A stretch of 64,000 nt of DNA from assembly GCA_029216955.1 (NCBI GenBank), contig JANAVB010005598.1:677036-741035 (forward strand), in the 5' to 3' direction. Shown in pieces: positions 10,318 through 23,001 of this stretch; within the stretch, counting starts at the first letter, position 1, and each line of letters begins with the position of its first letter. A program made the position numbers and the translations under genes. The notes under the pieces are model-generated. The model ran no database searches. It saw only the letters and a program-made list of their open reading frames with translations, and was not told the origin of the DNA. Origin of the DNA: Iris pallida. Its lineage: Eukaryota > Streptophyta > Magnoliopsida > Asparagales > Iridaceae.

Positions 10318-11670
10318 CTACTGGTGGTGCTGTGCAAACCGCTGCTGCTGGGTCGGAAGCGGACCCCTCTGCTGTACTGCAGGAACTCTCGCCGGTGCCC
10401 CCTGAGCTGCTACCGCTCCACGGACTACCCTGCGAGGGTTTGCAGGACAATCCCTCAACTGATGTCCAGCCTCCCCGCAGTAGAGGCACAAACCCAGCCT
10501 CTTCCGACAAACCTCCCAGACGTGACCAGGCCTCCTGCAGAAGTGGCAAGGAGCCCCATGCTGAGCCTGCCTCGGCTGAGAGTGCTGCACCTGCTGAATC
10601 GGTGCTCGGGTCTGAACCTGCGGCTGGTGATGCTGGAAAGAACGATGCTGAAGCTGAGGACGCTTAGCAGCCCCTGCGCTGCTAGTAGCCCCCGAGAAAT
10701 GATCCCGCTCCCTCTTGGGCTTCAAGCCCCACTCCCGCTCAACCTTGCGGGCCTCCGCATAGATCTGGGCATATGTCTCATAGAAGGAGGGAATGAGGTG
10801 CTTGATATCCCAAGCCAGCCACTCCCTGAAACGGCTCACCCTGATCTCCGGGTCTCAAACCATGTACTCTGCGTATCGGCTCAGGCGGCCGAACTCCGCT
10901 GCGTACTCCTCCACAGATAGACTGCCCTGCTGCAGATCCTGGAACTGCCGTACCCGGTCAATCTTGTCCGTAGGGGAAAAGAACTTCTCCTTGAAGAGGA
11001 GCATGAACTCTGTCCAAGTATGGCCCTCTCCAGCTAGGGCTGGCTTGTTTCTGAACCAGGTGCGCACAATGTCTAGCAACTGCAAACCTACCGCCTCGAC
11101 CTTCAGGTCGTCTGCCAGGCGGGAGGCCCTCATCTGCCGCTCGATATCCTCGAGCCAATCATCTGCATAGACCACGCCCTCGGTCCCGCTAAAGTCACGG
11201 GGCCCGAGCTTTTTGAAGTCCTGGATATCCCCGTACCTCGGTCGCGTCCCCGGATGAGGAGCCCTCTGCTCCACGGCTGCAAGGGCCAACTGATGGGCAT
11301 CCTCCATGCCCTGACGCATCGCATCTGTCTGCCTCTGCTGAGCCTCGGTCTGGGCTCTCTGAGTCTCCAGTATCTGCTGGAGGAAGGTAAGCATCTGCCC
11401 CATATCCGTAGGCAGAGGAGGTGGAGGTGGAAGTACGCCTGCAACTGGCAGAGGAATCCGCTGCACAGGAGGAGGAAGAGCGCCCACGACAGCTCCCGAC
11501 AATACGGAAAGAGCACCCGCAACCCCAGGGACTGTCATCGAGGTAGCTGGAGGAGTACCTCCGAGAGCTCCAACAGAAGTCCCATCTGCAGGGGAGGTGA
11601 CCGAAGCCTGCCCGCCAGAGGTGGCAGACCTCTTCGTCTCCCCGTGCTCCTCGCCAGGAGAATGAGTCAT
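10318..11670 (-). pseudogene. Y gag, with one internal and one terminal nonsense codon
   Basis: I place the start at MTHSPGEEHG (ATG 11668-11670). An upstream in-frame ATG at 11787 would add 39 mostly hydrophobic residues that look like leader. The protein has a Pro/Ala-rich N-terminus and a Gln-rich coiled segment. A capsid-like core follows (GPRDFSGTEG, DDWLEDIERQM, WTEFMLLFKEKFF, EYAAEFGRLSRYA). It ends with two intact CX2CX4HX4C zinc knuckles. A TGA at 10855-10857 splits the core, and a TAG at 10318-10320 replaces the Gln between gag and protease. In this lineage gag and pol are usually one frame, and the three parts here share a frame. Confidence 0.85.
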
Positions 11671-11904
11671 CACTATCCTGGAGACAAATTGAAAAGAAGA
11701 TATCAATATGGCACATGAAGGTAATATCAAAGGAGGACAGCTAGAATGCAGTAAATCAATATCAAAGACGATAAGCAAGATAAGCAAGGAAAGATCCTAC
11801 TGTGATTGAGCACTCTTAGCCTACTACCACCTATGTGCAACACAGGCTCGTAGTCAACACTCTAAGACGAGTGCCGCCACGACATCACACTAATTGCGAC
11901 TTCA

Positions 11905-11923
11905 GGACCTGCGTGGGCCACCA
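11905..11923 (-). other. Primer-binding-site candidate of element Y
   Basis: Eight bases after the LTR end the minus strand reads TGGTGGCCCACGCAGGTCC, in the usual place for a tRNA primer site and beginning with TGG. Element X has TGGTGGCCCATGCAGATCC after its 5' LTR. The orphan copy at about 3143-3161 reads TGGTAGCC. I could not assign the tRNA. Confidence 0.5.
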
Positions 11924-13194
11924 CTAAAACGTGTCACGATCCGCACCCGCTAAAAGGGCACGTAACGCGACAATGTCCAGCCCTCACCGAAAAATCGGCA
12001 TGGAACGCTGTAGATTTTTCTACTCTAAACAGTTTATATATATAACAAAAACCTATCGAGAATATGGTCAACTCCGAATGGAGGACAAGCAATGAATATA
12101 TATATGAGAACTCAATCATGACTCTAAGATAACAAAGTAAAGACTGAAATGAAAAGACAACAAGACGATAAAATAATATATAACCTGTCAAGTCCAACAC
12201 AAAGAATATATACAGTCCAAGTCTCTAATACAGTCCAAATAATAACAGTCTCAAAAGTAGCTGGAGACAATGTCCAGTACAAAAGACCTACTCTAACTAA
12301 GTAATAGGTAGGGTCTCGTCAGGCGGGGCTAACCCCTGCTGGACCAAAGTCTCCAAGTGTATGCCTACTACGTCATCCGGACCGTAGTAGGTACTTTAGT
12401 CTCCCTCATCTGCATCTGTAATATTTTTAACATATCCTGTCAGGATGGAACGAGTACAATCCACTAACAATATTTCATAAGATATGACAAAAGCTATAAT
12501 ATGTAAATAGAGAGTATATACAAGAAAACCATGGAATATACATGTGAGAATCATGGCAAGGTAAGCTGTAAATCTAGAGCTAGAGCAAGGCAAGTAAACT
12601 GATCATAGCATGTACAAGAATCAAGAATCATATATCTAGGTGTGTGAATACTAGCTACAACATGTGGCCGGATTGGGTCTTGCACAAGGTCTACTGGCCT
12701 GGTTAATCATACGTGGAGTGTATGATTAACACTCACAAGGTCTACAAGTGTAACAAGGTGGATAATGACCACATGTCTACACTAATACTCCCCGTCCCCG
12801 ACTGGTAGAGTGGATCCAAACAAGACACGTCACGACGCGAGATTCTACGAGAAGGGAGCAAGTCTCCTCGAGAATTGGCGTCCATGTACTGCACAAGAAC
12901 TACAAGGGGGCTTGCACAAGACATACCAAGATAACAAGGAATAACACCTCATGTCGGGATCCATGAATACCAACCCGTGTGACCAATGTGTCGAGAACAA
13001 GCATATCTACACTAATTACATGGATTATATCAATCAGCATAAATTGGAAAAGTGTCAGAGAATGTACTCGCCTGAAATATGATATGGTACGTCAACCGAA
13101 GCAAATACAGCGTCTCGAGGACCTATAGAGAACAAGACGTATCAATACTATGTTTAGGAAATGAAATCAAATTAATTTGAATCCTATTAAGTCA

Positions 13195-13530
13195 TTCTAG
13201 GTCAAGGCATGTCAAACTAGATTGTACGGGGTCAAACTAAGTCATATTAGGTCTAACTGGGTCAAACTGGGTCAATGCAAGTCAAACGGAATCAATCGGG
13301 ATCGATTTGAGTCAACAGTTGACTTTTTGGTCAACCGGTCAACTCTGGTCAACCGTGGTCAACTGTGGTCAACCCTAGGTCAACTCTAGGTCACTGGTGA
13401 CTAACAGTTGACTTTCGGTCAACTGCACAAGTCTAATGAAATTTGGGACTAAATTAGGTAAAGTGTTGACCCATAGTTGACTTTTGGCCTAAAAAGTCAA
13501 CCGTGGTCAACCGGAGTCAAGACTAGGTCT
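13195..13530. promoter_or_regulatory. W-box-like (TTGAC/GTCAA) cluster, second LTR copy
   Basis: This is the same dense set of GGTCAA, AGTCAA and GTTGAC words as at 4430-4765, with fewer CTGGGTCAAA units and one additional CTGTGGTCAA unit. Its presence in both LTRs means it was part of the element when it inserted. Confidence 0.6.
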
Positions 13531-14289
13531 AGACGGCTATTTCTACCCATTACCAACCCATACAATTCATATCCAAGTCCATCGTGGACTTCGGAACTCA
13601 TTTCTTGGCCATAGGCCAAATTTCTATTTTACCCTTAAAAAGGGCAAAATTCCAACTTCGGCGACTATCTAGTTAGCCTACCTACGCTTGATATTTTGAC
13701 CCGATCTCCCCAGGATAGTAAGGTACTAGCCTATAGGTATATTATCTACCAAAATACTTAGGTAAAGTGGACGTCTAGTCCACCTTACGGCCCGTTGCCA
13801 AAATCATAAATATTTCAAGATACGCACCGATACGGCACGATACCGGCGCCCTACGACTCTGATTCCCACTCGGGAGCCTACCCGTAAAATCTAAATCATG
13901 TATTCTTGCCCCACGCCAAGTTTCAACTCAATTCGATACTCTGAGCTCCGTTTTGCCCTCTAACTCGGTTTTCCTCTATTTCTATTCTAGCTTTCTTCCT
14001 ATTCTTCTAACTTCTTCCAATCTTTCCTCCTAACCTCTAATTCTTTTCTAACTTCTCATTCCATAATCTTCTTCTACTCTTCTCTACGATTCTAACCATA
14101 CATAATACATATATATATATATATCTATATATATACATATATGTATAGGTGAAAGGGGGGGTTAAATATGCTTAAAGGGGGAAAAGGGGGGGGGATAGCT
14201 GCTGTTTGCAGCAGCTATTTGCAGCTGCTGCTGCTGCCTTCATTCTTCTTCTACTTCACTTCTTCATCTCTTCCTCCTCTCTACTTCTA

Positions 14290-14860
<571 letters not shown>

Positions 14861-15510
14861 TTAATATAAACCCCCAAATAATTCCTTAATCCTAGATTCT
14901 AGGGAATCCTACAAAATTTATGGGCAAATGGTAGAGAATTTCATTCCCTACAATTAATGTGAAGACATTAAATGGGAAAGAGGAATTTATTAGGGTTTAA
15001 ATGCATACCTAAGTTCTTGGAGAGGGAGAGAGAAAGCTTGGAAAGAAAAAAGAATTTTGAAAGAGAGAGAGAGAGAAACTTAATGAAGAAGAAAGAGGGG
15101 GGGGGAAGCCTTGTCATGGCCGGCCACCTCCTTGGGGGTTATTGGGTTGGGATCCAATAAGCCCCCAACCCATTTGACTTGGTTTGGGTTTAAATGAATT
15201 CGGTTTGGTTCGGTTTGTTTCGGTTTAGATCTAACTAACCAAATTAGCCTCTAAAATGACTAATTAAGCCATGGAAGTTTGGTTAATAATTTCTAGCCTA
15301 ATTATGATAGTATGTGGGCTAAGTCCAGCTAGTATGGGGGTCCCACTAGGGTCCAGGCTACCCGGGTCTCCAATTTGAGTCCGAATTGGATAAAATCCAA
15401 ACCAACCCAAATAAATCCCAAAAAATCACATAAAATAAATAAAAATTCCTAAAAATTATATAACTTAAAAAATGACAAAAATACTCCTAATTTGAAAACT
15501 GGGGGTGACA

Positions 15511-16602
15511 TTGGCTAGGGGCCCAGTCACAAGTCGTGTTTCACAAATTAGTGTCTTAGCGTTTTAGCCTAGTGTAAAAACTAAGTTATTGCATTTATTT
15601 CTACAGTGACGAGTTACCGAACATCTATAGCACTTTTATCGCATCTTGTTTTGCTTTGCATTGCTAGAGGCAAGTACTTTCTACAAACTCTACATACTGT
15701 TACATAAATGAACTGCTAATCCAACCATGTTAAATGCTAATCCTTGGGGTAGCAAGTTAAAATATCACATATTGTACTTTCCATTACTACCATGCTTAGA
15801 ACAGTCTTTATGTATCTCTCACATGATTAGAATATGGGTTATGGAGAAACTGTTAGTAGCGTACGTGATCATGCCCCCTTACTCGTACGTACCGAGAAAG
15901 ATTAATATTTTATATGTATACCTTGTCGTAGGCGCACCAGCTGTATTTGTACGTATGTACATCTATAGCTTGTTTTACTTGTACGGAAGTATATTTTATA
16001 TACTTGTACCACAGTACATTTTATACCTATTGACGATCATGTACCTGCTACAGTTTTAAACATTACATATACATCTGTCTCTATGATATATGTGTTCTTG
16101 CCATGATAGATTGTGTGATGCCATGTTTCCAGTTATTTCCTCTTATGTTCATGTTTCATATGCTAGTTTGCTAGATTCAGTACTTGCTCCCGTCCTGACA
16201 GGATAACGTTGTAGGTGTCCTTACTGAGGAGGAGTTACTCTGCGACACATATTATGGAGTTACTGCCAAGGACCCGGCTTTGCTTTACGAGGATGTTCCT
16301 GCAGGGAACTTCGCCTAGTTGTCTTTTGTTTTTAGACTTTTGAGAGTAGTCATGTATTTAGACTACGTATTTTTGTAACTGGACATGTATCCAGTTTTAC
16401 ATTTCAGACTTATACTTTGAACATTTTACTATATGAGACAACTTTTGTGTTTGGAGTATTTATGACTTATATTCACTTATAGAACTGTTAGCACATTTTA
16501 GTCTTATCATGTTGTCTTTAGAACAACTTACTACGTTTTATATCAAACGTAGGCTGGGCATGACTCGGCCTGGCCCAACAATTTGGGTAGCGGGTCGTGA
16601 CA
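15511..16602 (+). mobile_element. 5' LTR of Ty3 element X, right piece
   Basis: It resumes the LTR interrupted at 2695 and matches 23923-25017, including TTGGCTAGG...CCCAGTCACAAG at the start and GGGTAGCGGGTCGTGACA at the end. The LTR/internal boundary is at 16602. ORF 15727-16059 lies in it with no recognisable domain. Confidence 0.87.
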
Positions 16603-16849
16603 TGTTTTTAGTGGTGGCCCATGCAGATCCTGACTAAATTGTTTGGTTACGTTATTGTACCAAGCATGCCTGCAATTAGGAACTTAAGGTAATTAGACAA
16701 CATTAAGAATGACGCTTAGAACACCTAGAGGAATGCTAGGATTGCAACATAGGAAATACATCACATGCTTGCTATTATAATTAGACTTTCTTGCCTATGA
16801 TTGCTTACTTTAAATAAGTCCTTATAAGTCCTTTTTATTTTTTTATTAG

Positions 16850-18538
16850 ATGGTGCTTACTCGTTCGTCCCAGTATGTTACACATGATAATGGTGAACTC
16901 CCTATCCAGTCAGCTGACCAGTTGACTGATACACCCCCACCTCTACCTACCACACTCTCCCACTCCACAGATCCACGGACCCAGATGCCTCCACCACCTT
17001 CCACATCCCAGTCCCAGCAGGCCCCGATACTTCCACCACCCCCTATCATCATACCTACCCAGGCTTCCGTCACACTCGACGGGAACCAGCTGCTCACTAT
17101 GATCCAGGGGTTCCTAACAACCCATCAGGAGCAGACTGCCCTACTCCGCCAGAGCATGGAGCGTTCTGAGGAACGTCCCGTGGTCCCACCACCTGTAGAG
17201 CCACGGCAGAGAGCGGGGACAATCAAGGACTTCATGGGTCTGAATCCCAAGGAGTTCTCAGGGACTGAGGGCATAGTAGTAGCAGATGACTGGCTAGATT
17301 CGGTAGAAAGGAAGCTCCTTGGAGTTAGGATGCCGGGTGACCTCCAGGTCGAGGCAGCGAGATTTCTGCAGATAGACTTGGCAGGAGTCTGGTTCCAGAA
17401 TGAGCCGCTATTTGCGAGAGGGGGAGCCACTTAGGATCAGTTCAAGACCCAGTTCAAGAAAAAATTCTTCTCGACCACTGCTAGAGTAGCCATGGGGCTA
17501 CGATTCCAGAATATCCAGCAGGAGAACCGTTCTGTTGACGAGTACGCGACAGAGTTTAGTCGCCTGAGCCGTTTTGCTCCTAGTCTGGTTGCAGATTCAG
17601 AGAAGATGACCCGTAGGTTTTGCCATGGTCTAGTTCTAGACATCGGCATTCTTATAGTGGCGAACGGTACGACTGACTACTACCAGAGCCTAGAGTTGGC
17701 CCGGAGCATCGAGGAGCGTCTTCTGTCTAGCAAGAGGCCGGCTTTTGTACATCATGAGGGACCGTCCAAGCGTCAGGCTTTCCAGCAGAGAGCACCGACG
17801 CCGCCCCGGCAGACTTATCGTCCCCCTATACCGCATCATCACACCCCGCCAGTTAGAGCCCCGGGACCCCGACTTCAGCAGCAGCAGCCGAAGGGAGTTA
17901 TATGTTCTTTCTGCAGAAGACCAGGGCATGATTACTCCATCTGCAGGAAGAGGTTGAAGCAGTACTTAGTTTGTGGGTCTGCCACCCACATGATACGGGA
18001 ATGCCCAGTAGCCAAGGGACCTAGAGGACCACTTTCGACTCAGCAGCAGAGGTTTGGGCAGCATCTGCAGCAGCAGAAGGGACCTCAGGGGAAGGTTTAT
18101 AGTCTAGCTCTTGAGCCGGAGTCGGAGCAGGTTTCAGAGCCAGATTACTTAGATGACGTCATCACAGGTCATATTTATTTACATACTTTTCTAGCTGTAT
18201 GCTTGTTTGATTCTGGTGCATCTCATAGCTTCCTATCATCAGAGTTTATGCATAAACACCACCTAGTAGCTACACCTACTGCGAAGATTAGTAGAGCGAT
18301 GACGGAAGGAGGACCAGTGCCTATTAGATCTATCTATAGATGTTCTATTTTTATAGCCGGGAGAGAGTTCAGGGGACGATTCTTTGTGATGCCACTCCCC
18401 AGTTATGATATCATATTAGGGATGGACTGGCTTAGCTATGCCCATGCATATATAGATTGTCATGAGGGTAGTATTTTGTTCAGTCCCCCAGGCACAGCAC
18501 CATTCAGTGTCAGAAGGACAGGGCCGGAGATCAGCTAG
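16850..18538 (+). pseudogene. X gag and protease, broken
   Basis: The start at 16850 (MVLTRSSQYV) begins a Pro-rich N-terminus. The capsid-like core follows (NPKEFSGTEG, DDWLDSVERKL, QFKTQFKKKFF, DEYATEFSRLSRFA). A TAG at 17432-17434 replaces a Trp within the core, and the frame resumes unchanged. The first zinc knuckle (CSFCRRPGHDYSIC) is intact. In the second the first cysteine is Tyr (YLVCGSATHMIREC), so it should not bind zinc. Protease carries FDSGASHSFLS and IILGMDWLSYAHA. The frame stops at 18536-18538 and continues one frame over. Confidence 0.87.
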
Positions 18539-18540
18539 AG

Positions 18541-19890
18541 CCGAACTGTTGTGCGACAGTTGGGGACGTAGCACCGCCACACCCTATCATCAGGGAGTTT
18601 ATGGATGTATTCCCAGAGGATCTTACAGGGCTTCCGCCTGACAGAGATGTGGAGTTCACCATAGATTTAGTGCCGGGTTCATCACCAGTATCCCGGGCTT
18701 GCTATAGAGTGAATCCCAAGGAGGCAGTAGAGATGAAAGAGCAGATTGATGACCTGTTGAAAAAGGGTTTCATTCGATCCAGTGCTTCTCCATGGGGAGC
18801 GCCAGTGCTCTTTGTACCTAAGAAGGATGGTACAGTCCGGTTGTGTATTGACTATCGGGCCTTGAATGCCATCACCATCAAGAACAAATATCCTCTGCCC
18901 AGGATAGATGATTTGTTCGACCAGTTGAACGGGGCGAAGGTGTTTTCCAGGATAGATTTGAGATCCGGATACCACCAGGTGAAGGTTAGGACAGCAGACA
19001 TCCAGAAGACGGCGTTCAACACGAAGTACGGGCAGTACGAGTTTCTGGTGATGCCATTTGGTCTCACAAATGTGCCAGCTATCTTTATGAATCTGATGAA
19101 TAAGATATTTCACCAGTATCTGGATAAGTTCGTCGTAGTATTTATCGACGATATCCTGATATACTCGAAGACGCCGGAGGAGCATGCAGAGCACTTACGG
19201 ATAGTTTTTGGGATCCTGAGGCAGGAGAGATTGTTTGTCAAATTGCTGAAGTACGAGTTCTTTTTAGACCGAGTGGAGTTTTTCGGCCATGTAGTCACTG
19301 GAGATAGAATCTCGGTAGATCCCAGGAAGATTGCTGCAGTTGAGATATGGAAGGCTCCGATGTCAGTTTCAGAGATTATGAGCTTTCTGGGTTTAACAGA
19401 CTATTATAGAAAGTTCGTCCAGGACTTTGCTAGGATAGCTGAACCCATGACGAAGCTGACGCGGAAGGATGCAAAGTACATCTGGTCAGAGGACTGCCAG
19501 GCAGCGTTTGAGGAGCTGAAGAGGAGGCTGACGACCGCTCCAGTTTTGACATTACCTTCAAGTTCTGGAGGTTTCACCATATACAGTGATGCTTCTGGGA
19601 AGGGGCTAGGATGTGTCCTATAGCAGCATGGGAAAGTGATTTCTTATGCATCTAGGCAATTGCGGACTCATGAGAGGAATTATCCTACCCATGACCTAGA
19701 GTTAGCTGCGGTGATCTTTGCACTCAAATTATGGAAACATTACTTATACGGAGAGCGTATGGAAATCTTTACTGACCACAAAAGCTTGAAGTATGTGTTC
19801 ACGCAGAAAGAGCTGAACATGAGGCAAAGACGATGGTTGGAGTTGATGAAAGACTTCGACATCAATTTAAGTATCACCCCGAGAAGGCAA
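18541..19890 (+). pseudogene. X pol: reverse transcriptase and RNase H
   Basis: The frame begins [15 protein letters not shown] and runs through a complete reverse transcriptase: [25 protein letters not shown] and catalytic [11 protein letters not shown]. RNase H follows ([42 protein letters not shown]). A TAG at 19621-19623 replaces the Gln after GLGCVL. The frame is lost after MKDFDIN near 19870-19890, just before the conserved [17 protein letters not shown]. Confidence 0.88.
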
Positions 19891-21505
19891 GTATGGTGGC
19901 GGATGCGCTGAGTAGGCATCCGATGGCATGGTACCTGATGACTGATCGGCATTTGCGAAAGGATCTGGAGAAGCTCGGTATCGAACTAGTTCGGCCAGGA
20001 TCAGTGATGCAGATGATGGCGCTTGACATTTAGTCAGGTTTGATGGAGCAGATCCGGAAGGCACAGTCTACAGATGAGAGCCTTTGCAGACTTCGAGCCC
20101 AGGCGTTAGCTGGATTGCTGGATGACTTCACTATAGCAGAGGATGGATCCTTGAGGCATGGCAGCTGATTGTGCATGCCGAAGGGAGAGCTGGTAGAGGC
20201 AGTCTTGCAGAAGGCGCACCGATCGAGATATTCTATTCACCCTGGTGCTAACAAGATGTACCGTGACTTGCGGGAACATCTTTGGTGGCACGGGATGACG
20301 AGGGATGTATCACGTTTCATCTCGAGATGCCTAGTTTGCCAGCAGGTCAAGGCGGAGCGCCAGAGGCCAGCTGGTTTGTTGCAGCCGTTATCTATTCCCG
20401 AGTGGAAGTGGGAACATATTACGATGGACTTCGTCTCAGGGCTTCCTCGTTCCCAAGAAAGGAAGGATGCCATTTGGGTCATCGTGGACAGGCTGCGAAG
20501 TGTGCGCACTTCATACCCTTCAAGGTAGGGCTTTCCACAGAGAAGTTGGCGGAGCTATACATGCAGCAGATAGTTTGCCTACACGGAGTGCCGGTGAGCA
20601 TCGTGTCGGACAGAGACAGCAGATTCACATCCCACTACTGGAGGTGCTTGCAGGAGGAGTTGGACAGTAGGCTCAAGTTCAGTACGACGTACCACCCACA
20701 GACAGATGGGCAGTCCGAGAGGACGATACAGACACTGGAGGATATACTGAGGACCTGCGTGCTGGACTTCGGAGGATCATGGGAGAGCCATCTGCACTTG
20801 GTAGAGTTTTCATACAATAACAGCTACCAAGCCAGTATCGGTATGTCTCCTTTCGAGGCGCTTTATGGACGACGATGCCGCACACCACTCTTTTGGGATG
20901 ATGTCGGAGACAAAGTTATGCTTGGGCCAAAGATGATCAAGGATGCAGCAGAGAAAGTCGGGATGATCAGAGACAGGCTCAGAGTAGCTCAGGATAGGCA
21001 GAAACACTGGGCCGATGCTAGTCGCAGGCCGATGGAGTTCGCAGACGGTGATATGGTGCTAGTAAAGATATCACCTACTAGAGGGACGATCCGGTTCGGA
21101 TGAGGAGAAAAACTGAGCCCCAGATACATCGGGCCGTTCGAGGTACTTGGCAGGATCGGAGAGGTAGCTTACAGGGTTGCACTTCCACCCAACCTAGCAG
21201 GAGTTCACGATGTCTTTCACGTATCTCAGCTGAGGAGGTATGTTCCGGACCCCAGTCATGTGCTAGATCATTCAGAGTTGGAGGTCGGACCGAGCCTTAC
21301 AGTTTCTGAGCAGCCAGTGGAGATATTAGACAAGAGAAAGAAGAGGCTGAGGAACAAGGTTATATCCTTAGTACGAGTAGCTTGGAGCCGTCACTCTCCA
21401 GGTGAATCTACTTGGGAGAGGGAAGTCGGACAAGAGGGAGAGATACCCTTACCTATTCGATCCAACCGCTGCGAGGGAACCACCCGTTCCCGCTTGATAC
21501 CTTAG
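19870..21505 (+). pseudogene. X pol: integrase and chromodomain-like tail, broken
   Basis: The zinc-binding segment has HRSRYSIHPGANKMY and CLVCQQVKAERQ. The catalytic core has HITMDFVSGLP, VSDRDSRF and QTDGQSERT. The C-terminus reads KISPTRGTIRFG, FHVSQLRRYVPDPSHV and PVEILDKRKKRLRNKVISLV. Stops lie at 20031-20033, 20166-20168 (CGA to TGA) and 21101-21103 (GGA to TGA), and a frameshift lies near 20500. The region equivalent to the Y intron is continuous here (MEFADGDMVLVK). Confidence 0.87.
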
Positions 21506-21622
21506 AGGTTAGTTTCGATCGCAGCCTTAGTCATTTTGTTGCATTGCTTGCTATGTTAGAATATTGTAGGGTCTTCAATCCTTGTGAATTTCGAGGACAA
21601 AATTTTTCAAGGAGGGAAGACT

Positions 21623-22772
21623 TGTAAGTCCCTGTTTTTCAAATTTTAGTTAATTAAATGTTAAATTAATGTCATTTTTTAGCCTTAAAATGATTATTAG
21701 GATTTTTAGGAATTTTTCTAGAATTTTTAAATGATTTTTAAATAAGTTTTATATATTAAAATATCAATTTGCAATTTTCTAAAATATTTTAAATGACTTT
21801 TGTAATTAATTAGATTGTTTAAATATCATTTTGTAAATATTAAAATTGTTTTAATATGGTTTTATAATTTTTAAAATTATTTTTATATCAGTTTGTAATT
21901 ATTAAATTGTTTTAAAGTGTGGAGTGCAAATTCTTATTTGCACTTAGACTCTGTTAGAGGCCTACTGTAAATTCCTAAAGACTAGGGGCCTAGATGCAAT
22001 TCCGACGTTAACCCCCCCCCCCCTCCCCCCCTCCTCCACGACCGATCGGCCACCTGGCCCGACGACCCGCCGCCTTTCCCGGCCGACCAACCGCCTTGAC
22101 CGACCTATAAAACCCCCCTCTTTCTTCCCCAGATCGAGCCCTAATCCTAAACCACCACCACGACCGCCCCCGACCACCGTAGACTTTCGTCTCCGGCGAA
22201 AACCCTAGTCCTAAACCCTAACTCCGGCCATCTCCTTCGCCCAGCCCCACCGTCGACATCCACAGCCCACAACCACCACCAGCTGCTTCGCCTCGACGAG
22301 ACGACCCCAGCGCCACCGGAGCGCCGCCGTCACGACGCCTCCTCCGCCGTCCACAGCTCCCGAAACCCCTCTGAGAAGTCAGACACGTACGTGTCAGTTT
22401 GTTTTCGTGTCATTTTGTGTCTCGAATTCACATGGGTGACTCGCCAGGACACGGGTGATCCTTGGGTAAGCTTGGACACGGCCGAATTATTTCGTGCGTG
22501 TCGTGCATAGCACGGACACACGGACTCCTGTATCCCAAACTTTCAGGACACAGAATTATTTATTATTTTTTTATGTATAATTAATTCAAAACCTAAATAA
22601 ATTAAACTAAACCCTAATCCTAACACAACCCTCGAGCTGACCCCTTGGCCAGCCCGACCCGACTTAAACCCCCCCCCCCCCCCCCCCCGCGCTCTGGCTC
22701 GAGTTCGAGCCCCCTTACTGCTGTGTTTAATTCTTTTTCTTTTCCTTTTCCTTTTTCTTTTCTGTTTTCTGT

Positions 22773-22855
<83 letters not shown>

Positions 22856-22937
22856 CATATATTTGTATATATATATATGTATATGCTGTATATTAGCAGT
22901 ATTTTTATATATGTATATATATTTCTATAGTTAGTAA

Positions 22938-23001
<64 letters not shown>

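Larger units (their letters stand above)
6769..11931 (-). mobile_element. Internal region of Ty3 chromodomain retrotransposon Y
   Basis: It lies between the two Y LTRs, on the minus strand. The order is primer site (about 11905-11923), gag, protease, reverse transcriptase, RNase H, integrase with a chromodomain-like C-terminus, and polypurine tract (6771-6790). Integrase after RNase H places it in Ty3. The conserved C-terminal block ending in WERED and YLFEP is typical of the plant Tekay/Del chromovirus lineage. Two in-frame stops, a Trp-to-stop change and two frameshifts break the polyprotein. One 81-bp GT-AG intron is also present. Confidence 0.9.
16603..21622 (+). mobile_element. Internal region of Ty3 chromodomain retrotransposon X
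   Basis: It lies between the X LTRs on the plus strand: primer-site candidate (TGGTGGCCCATGCAGATCC about 16612-16630), gag, protease, reverse transcriptase, RNase H, integrase, chromodomain-like tail and polypurine tract (about 21605-21622). It is a close relative of Y with the same domain order but no intron in integrase. The polyprotein is broken by about five nonsense codons and three frameshifts, so X is older or more decayed than Y. Confidence 0.9.

Noticed and set aside
10212..10920. Plus-strand ORFs of 151 and 198 residues
   Set aside because: Shadows of the minus-strand gag of element Y, whose zinc knuckles and conserved residues are clear.
21962..22177. 71-residue Gly/Arg-rich minus-strand ORF in the X LTR
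   Set aside because: It is the complement of a C-rich LTR leader with homopolymer C runs, and has no domain.
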